A stretch of 64,000 nt of DNA from Epiperipatus broadwayi (lineage: Eukaryota; Onychophora; Udeonychophora; Euonychophora; Peripatidae). The notes below the pieces were generated by a model, which searched no databases, was not told the DNA's origin, and worked only from the letters and a program-made list of their open reading frames with translations. This document shows positions 62,730-64,000 of this stretch, piece after piece (within the stretch, counting starts at the first letter, position 1; each line of letters opens with the position of its first letter). The position numbers and the translations under genes were made by a program. The DNA is taken from contig JAQFVV010006353.1 of NCBI GenBank assembly GCA_028023455.1, positions 1,490,001-1,554,000 of the forward strand, read 5' to 3'.

Positions 62730-62798
62730 TTAGCTACGGTGAAACTTTTGTTGAGTCTCGTTCGTATGCTATCTGATTCAAAATATTTGCTGAGTTAA
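62730..62798 (+). ncRNA. SNORD30-like core with degenerate C box
   Basis: C box ACGGTGA, guide GAGTCTCGTTCGT (13-nt 18S match), D box CTGA, stem TTAGC/GTTAA with a wobble. Confidence 0.5.
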
Positions 62799-62899
62799 TC
62801 TTTAGAAATATATTGATGAAAAAAGTTATCTAACATAGTAGACATATTTTTTTATTTAATAGTTGTATGTCTTATACTAAGTTCACAACATTAACTCTA

Positions 62900-62965
62900 A
62901 AACAGGGAAAAACAGTTATAAGCAAGCATAAGAAATAGTGGTCATGTGATGTTTATTGGCTTAAG
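62900..62965 (-). mobile_element. F1 leader remnant
   Basis: Contains AAACAGTTATAAGCAAGCAT and AATAGTGGTCATGTGATG, the leader end of the F1 family, without the palindromic body. Confidence 0.5.
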
Positions 62966-63398
62966 CCATTAAATCTAACTGCAAACCTATTTGCTTTGTT
63001 CTTTTTGGTAAATACTTCATACAAATTGAATTATGTAAATGTAATATGTGCACTTTTAATAACAGTGTTGATTAAAGCATTAGAATTTTAAGTGTAATAA
63101 ATAGAGGAAAGTGCCCATATGAAAAAATAATATTTCTGTTAGTTGTGATAAAACATTTTTTAAATCTTATCTATAGTACCTTATTGAAATAGGATTTGTT
63201 GAACTAAATTTAAAAGTTTCATCAGAGAATGATATAAAATTTGTTAAAAAAGTTTTAACATTACGATGTTACATCTTACCGCAAACAGTTTGTTTGGTTG
63301 TATAATTTAAATCTAATTTGAATAAATATTGTTGATCTTAAAACCTTGACAGTAGATGAGATGAAAATATGAAAGGTGAATGTTTAAAATCATTTCTG

Positions 63399-63467
63399 TT
63401 AGCTATGATGAAACTTTTTTGGGTCTTGTTCGTATGATATCTGATTCAAAAAGATTTGCTGAGCTAA
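63399..63467 (+). ncRNA. SNORD30-like C/D snoRNA core
   Basis: Perfect stem, C box ATGATGA, D box CTGA. Guide GGGTCTTGTTCGT pairs with 18S with one G-U. Confidence 0.65.
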
Positions 63468-63965
63468 GTAATAAAAGTATATTAACATTGGGATTTAATA
63501 TAAAATACCAAAAATATTGTCTTAACACAATGGTTATAAGTCTTATGCTAAGTTCACATAAATTTGCATAAACTAAATAGAATAACTTAAATGTTTACAT
63601 ATATTTTCAAATATGGCATCGATTGAAATATTATTATTTTTATTATGGTGTGTTGAAAAAAATTAGCAATATGAAAATAAATATTTTTATTAGCTTTGAG
63701 GAAGTATTTTTTCTAGATCTCATCTGTGTAATACTTTACTCAAAAAGATTTCTCATCAAAATTTAAAAATACTTTCGGAAGGAAGAATATGGGATGTGTT
63801 TAAAATGTTCCACGATTAGTTATTACCTGCAAAAAATATATTTTGTTGTGAAATTCAGTAGTTGTGTTATTTAAATCTAATTCGGGTAATTAGTGTAATC
63901 AGTTTTTAAATGTGTTCTGCAAGAGAAATTGAAGTATGAAAATGGATATTTTAAATTATTTCTAC

Positions 63966-64000
63966 TTAGCTATGATGAAATGTTTTTGAGTCTCGTTCGC
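63966..64000 (+). ncRNA. SNORD30-like core, cut by window end
   Basis: Stem TTAGC, C box ATGATGA and guide GAGTCTCGTTCGC are visible; the rest lies outside the window. Confidence 0.55.

Larger units (their letters stand above)
30450..64000 (+). repeat. Tandem array of ~330-bp monomers carrying C/D-snoRNA-like cores, inside GLG1 intron
   Basis: Related units recur every 320-345 bp in one orientation from about 30.45 kb to the window edge. Each has a core of about 69 bp (TTAGC, ATGATGA, TTTTTTGGGTCTCG, ATCTGATTC, GCTGAGCTAA in order), then AT-rich spacer with recurring landmarks such as a T-rich tract ending in YAG and phrases like TTTAAATCTAATT. Cores stay near-identical across 30 kb while spacers diverge. 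Two main core types alternate. Type 1 has the GGTCTCGTTCG guide. Type 2 has AGATCTCAT and often lacks the D box. I estimate 80-100 monomers after subtracting inserted mobile elements. Short open frames on either strand here are by-products of the repeat. The array continues beyond the window. Confidence 0.9.
56176..64000 (+). repeat. 3.5-3.7 kb higher-order units at array end
   Basis: Cores 56176, 59926 and 63399 and their spacers correspond. Differences in unit length are explained by the foldback element at 57638-58348 in the first unit and a triplicated 216-bp segment in the second. Confidence 0.7.

Noticed and set aside
56157-63571. Plus-strand open frames reading SVSYDETFLGLVRMISDSKR
   Set aside because: This is the translated snoRNA-like core; the same core is read in different frames or interrupted elsewhere.
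30450-64000. Centromeric satellite
   Set aside because: Possible for ~330-bp tandem repeats, but the array lies in an intron of an apparently intact gene and conservation is concentrated in a C/D-box-shaped core.

Overview
This is intronic animal DNA: AT-rich, full of introns, SINEs, LINE and Penelope-like remnants and foldback elements, with no prokaryotic operon structure. The only protein-coding gene I recognise is GLG1 (Golgi apparatus protein 1, also MG-160, CFR-1 or ESL-1) on the + strand. Five consecutive internal exons are at 12025-12113, 17503-17617, 17692-17784, 23790-23861 and 28849-28914. They join in frame with GT/AG borders and encode cysteine-rich GLG1 repeats. Multi-kilobase introns, tRNA-like SINEs and abundant palindromic elements suggest a mollusc, possibly a cephalopod such as an octopus. 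That identification is an inference of moderate confidence.

Layout. 1-12 kb: upstream intron or flank, with a Penelope-like GIY-YIG fragment (about 2.8-3.2 kb), unidentified degenerate coding-like stretches (3.8-5.8 kb), hairpin elements (7.9-9.15 kb) and a foldback element (9.9-10.5 kb). 12-29 kb: the GLG1 exons. Their introns carry a decayed LINE (15.0-16.5 kb), several foldback elements, tRNA-derived SINEs, a long-inverted-repeat element with a nested SINE (20.1-21.2 kb), a 255-bp tandem duplication and a 1.4-kb palindrome (25.5-26.9 kb). 29 kb to the end: one intron of at least 35 kb with no further GLG1 exon seen.

The most striking feature is inside that last intron. From about 30.45 kb to the window end runs a head-to-tail array of roughly 330-bp monomers (my estimate is 80-100), all in the sense of GLG1. 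Each monomer has a core of about 69 bp that is far better conserved than the rest. The core has the anatomy of a C/D-box snoRNA: terminal stem TTAGC/GCTAA, C box ATGATGA, an internal D'/C'-like block, and D box CTGA directly before the 3' stem. The stretch before D' contains GTCTCGTTCGT, complementary over 11 nt to the conserved 18S rRNA segment ACGAACGAGAC. From memory this is the segment targeted by SNORD30 (U30). I therefore read the array as a greatly expanded SNORD30-like cluster in a GLG1 intron. Some copies look canonical, others have changed guides or broken boxes. The array has higher-order structure (periods of about 2.5, 4.44 and 3.5-3.7 kb) and has been invaded by SINEs, foldback elements and a Penelope-derived insert that was then copied with the array.
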